Assembly (NCBI GenBank): GCA_964611585.1
Contig: CAZTAK010000094.1
Span: 1 to 7,805, forward strand
Direction of reading: 5' to 3'
Length of the DNA stretch: 7,805 nucleotides
From: CAZTAK01 sp964611585
GTDB lineage: Bacteria; Pseudomonadota; Alphaproteobacteria; SHVP01
The position numbers and the translations under genes are program-made. Below the pieces are notes generated by a model. It was given only the letters and a program-made list of their open reading frames with translations. It searched no databases and was not told the DNA's origin. Each line of letters begins with the position of its first letter. The first letter of the stretch is position 1. Of the stretch, positions 5,833 through 7,805 are shown one piece after another.

Positions 5833-7077
<1,245 letters not shown>

Positions 7078-7144
7078 GTATTCTTTGGTTCTTTCTCGAT
7101 TAAGTTGTCGTAACCCTCCGCCCCGAAATCGGAACGGCGGGCGC

Positions 7145-7163
7145 GCAAGCATGATGCAAGCAT
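7145..7163 (-). promoter_or_regulatory. Tandem GCAAGCAT motif upstream of the helicase gene
   Basis: GCAAGCAT occurs at 7145-7152 and 7156-7163, spaced 11 bases, about one DNA turn. It lies 68-86 bases before the helicase start. Such phased pairs are typical of cooperative regulator sites, but no known operator is recognised. No convincing -35/-10 pair was found for the helicase. Confidence 0.3.
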
Positions 7164-7232
7164 TTCCGACGTGGCGTACCCTTGGCAGTGGCCCGTCTAA
7201 CGAAACGCCCAAATATGTCGGAGAGAAACGTG

Positions 7233-7260
7233 GCTGGCCCTAAGAAGTTGTAGGGCCGGC
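7233..7260. other. Strong hairpin in the helicase upstream region
   Basis: GCTGGCCCTA (7233-7242) pairs with TAGGGCCGGC (7251-7260) around an 8-base loop; all ten pairs form if one G-U is allowed. No T run follows on either side. It may be a terminator for something read from the right, or part of a structured leader of the helicase mRNA if transcription starts further right. Confidence 0.45.
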
Positions 7261-7590
7261 GAGCGATCAAAACTCGACCTTGAAGGGAATGTCGCTGGCG
7301 CTATTAAGGCGCTTTCGGTGCCGGCAAGTCAAGACAATACGCCTGTTGCCGCCAATCCGGCCACGCGGATCGCGGCTCTGCATTGCCTGCGAACTTCCGC
7401 TGTTGGTGCTGTGGACGGCGCCCACCACCGCCGTCTAGGTAAAGAAACGGCGCTTTCTAAATCCGCAGGCCAGCATTCCATAAGGGTTTTCTTTTGGGCT
7501 GCTGTTGGCCATGACCGGCCGCTTCGGCCGATCCCTTCGTTCGTCGGCAATAGACCCCTTACCGGACGTGGCGCCCGAACCCGGCGAAGG
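7261..7590. other. Region without a supported gene
   Basis: A + strand frame is free of stops from 7201 to the window end, but up to about 7590 its third-position GC is only moderate. Its only start codon there, GTG at 7318, lacks a good ribosome-binding site, and I recognise no domain. Minus-strand frames are short and broken. It may be older remnant DNA or the flank of the insertion-sequence remnant at the right edge. Confidence 0.35.
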
Positions 7591-7805
7591 TGTGAGATCG
7601 GCCTCGAAGATCGTGTAGCGGGCGATCATCTGCTTCGCGCGATCGGCTGTGTCCTCGATCTAAACCCGATCAAGGCGCGCTCGGCGGTTATCGCTTTCAC
7701 CGCCGCCGACGCGACCTTCGCGTCTTTCCGGGCGCGGAACCGCCGCCCGGATCCGGGTCGGTGCACGTTCAGCAACGTTTGGCTAGTTCGGAAGGCTGAC
7801 GTGCC
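7591..7805 (+). pseudogene. Probable decayed IS1182/IS5-type transposase N-terminal fragment, cut by the window end
   Basis: Two blocks in one open + strand frame resemble the N-terminal part of IS1182-like (IS5-superfamily) transposases. Block 1, LEDRVAGDHLLRAI and VLDL (7603-7662), fits the family pattern LexRVPADHLLRxID-VLDL. Block 2, CTFSNVWLVRKADV (7762-7803), resembles the later PDHSTFSK..RFR region. Between them the usual GRPSIDPELMIRML-like segment and more are missing; only about 33 residues remain where the family has about 75. No good start codon precedes block 1. This points to a remnant with an internal deletion rather than an active element. The catalytic DDE part would lie beyond the window if it survives. 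The family assignment is from memory of the motif and is not firm. Confidence 0.4.

Noticed and set aside
7626..7805. Minus-strand open frame at the right edge, continuing in another frame to 7435, as a frameshifted gene
   Set aside because: It was attractive for its high third-position GC, but it has no recognisable motif. The + strand frame over the same bases shows two transposase-like blocks, which is the better explanation.

Overview
This is a GC-rich stretch with high third-position GC in its genes. It looks like an alphaproteobacterial chromosome, plausibly of the Rhodospirillales type. That placement is an inference from base composition, the RhlE-type helicase, the small CxxC/CxxC zinc-ribbon protein and the DUF1566/EF-hand protein style; no rRNA or other taxonomic marker is present. 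Genes are sparse and separated by long non-coding gaps rich in inverted repeats. Several gene remnants suggest an accessory, slowly decaying region.

Left third (1-2807, + strand): a truncated DUF1566 fragment (1-219) is followed by one large exported protein (264-2600). This protein joins a metallo-beta-lactamase (MBL) fold domain to two DUF1566/Lcl-type domains. The fragment is a roughly 94% identical copy of 180 bases inside that gene. Directly after the gene's TAG stop, the same reading frame continues for 68 codons and encodes two canonical EF-hand calcium loops before a TGA at 2805-2807. The ancestral protein was therefore probably MBL + DUF1566 + DUF1566 + EF-hand pair, and the TAG at 2598-2600 is either a nonsense mutation or a readthrough site.

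Middle (2808-5489): a Sel1/TPR-like exported protein lies on the minus strand (3003-3671). A gap of about 500 bp follows, with short repeats and hairpins. Next is an unrecognised helical protein with an RHH-like N-terminal segment and a very basic tail (4178-4879, +). A 610 bp gap then holds a perfect 10-bp-stem hairpin (5095-5125) and an AT-rich island with a dyad, a consensus TATAAT and a second hairpin.

Right part (5490-7805): two minus-strand genes, an RhlE-type DEAD-box RNA helicase (5833-7077) and, downstream of it, a 67-residue zinc-ribbon protein (5490-5693). A long imperfect inverted repeat (5740-5808) separates them. Upstream of the helicase are an 8-bp direct repeat at one helical turn and a strong hairpin. 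At the right edge, a + strand open frame carries two short blocks resembling an IS1182/IS5-type transposase, with the part between them missing; I read it as a decayed insertion sequence.

No tRNA, rRNA, CRISPR array, reverse transcriptase or intact mobile element was seen. The most notable items are the MBL-DUF1566 fusion with its stop-separated EF-hand tail, the partial upstream copy of the same gene, and the large inverted repeat beside the helicase.
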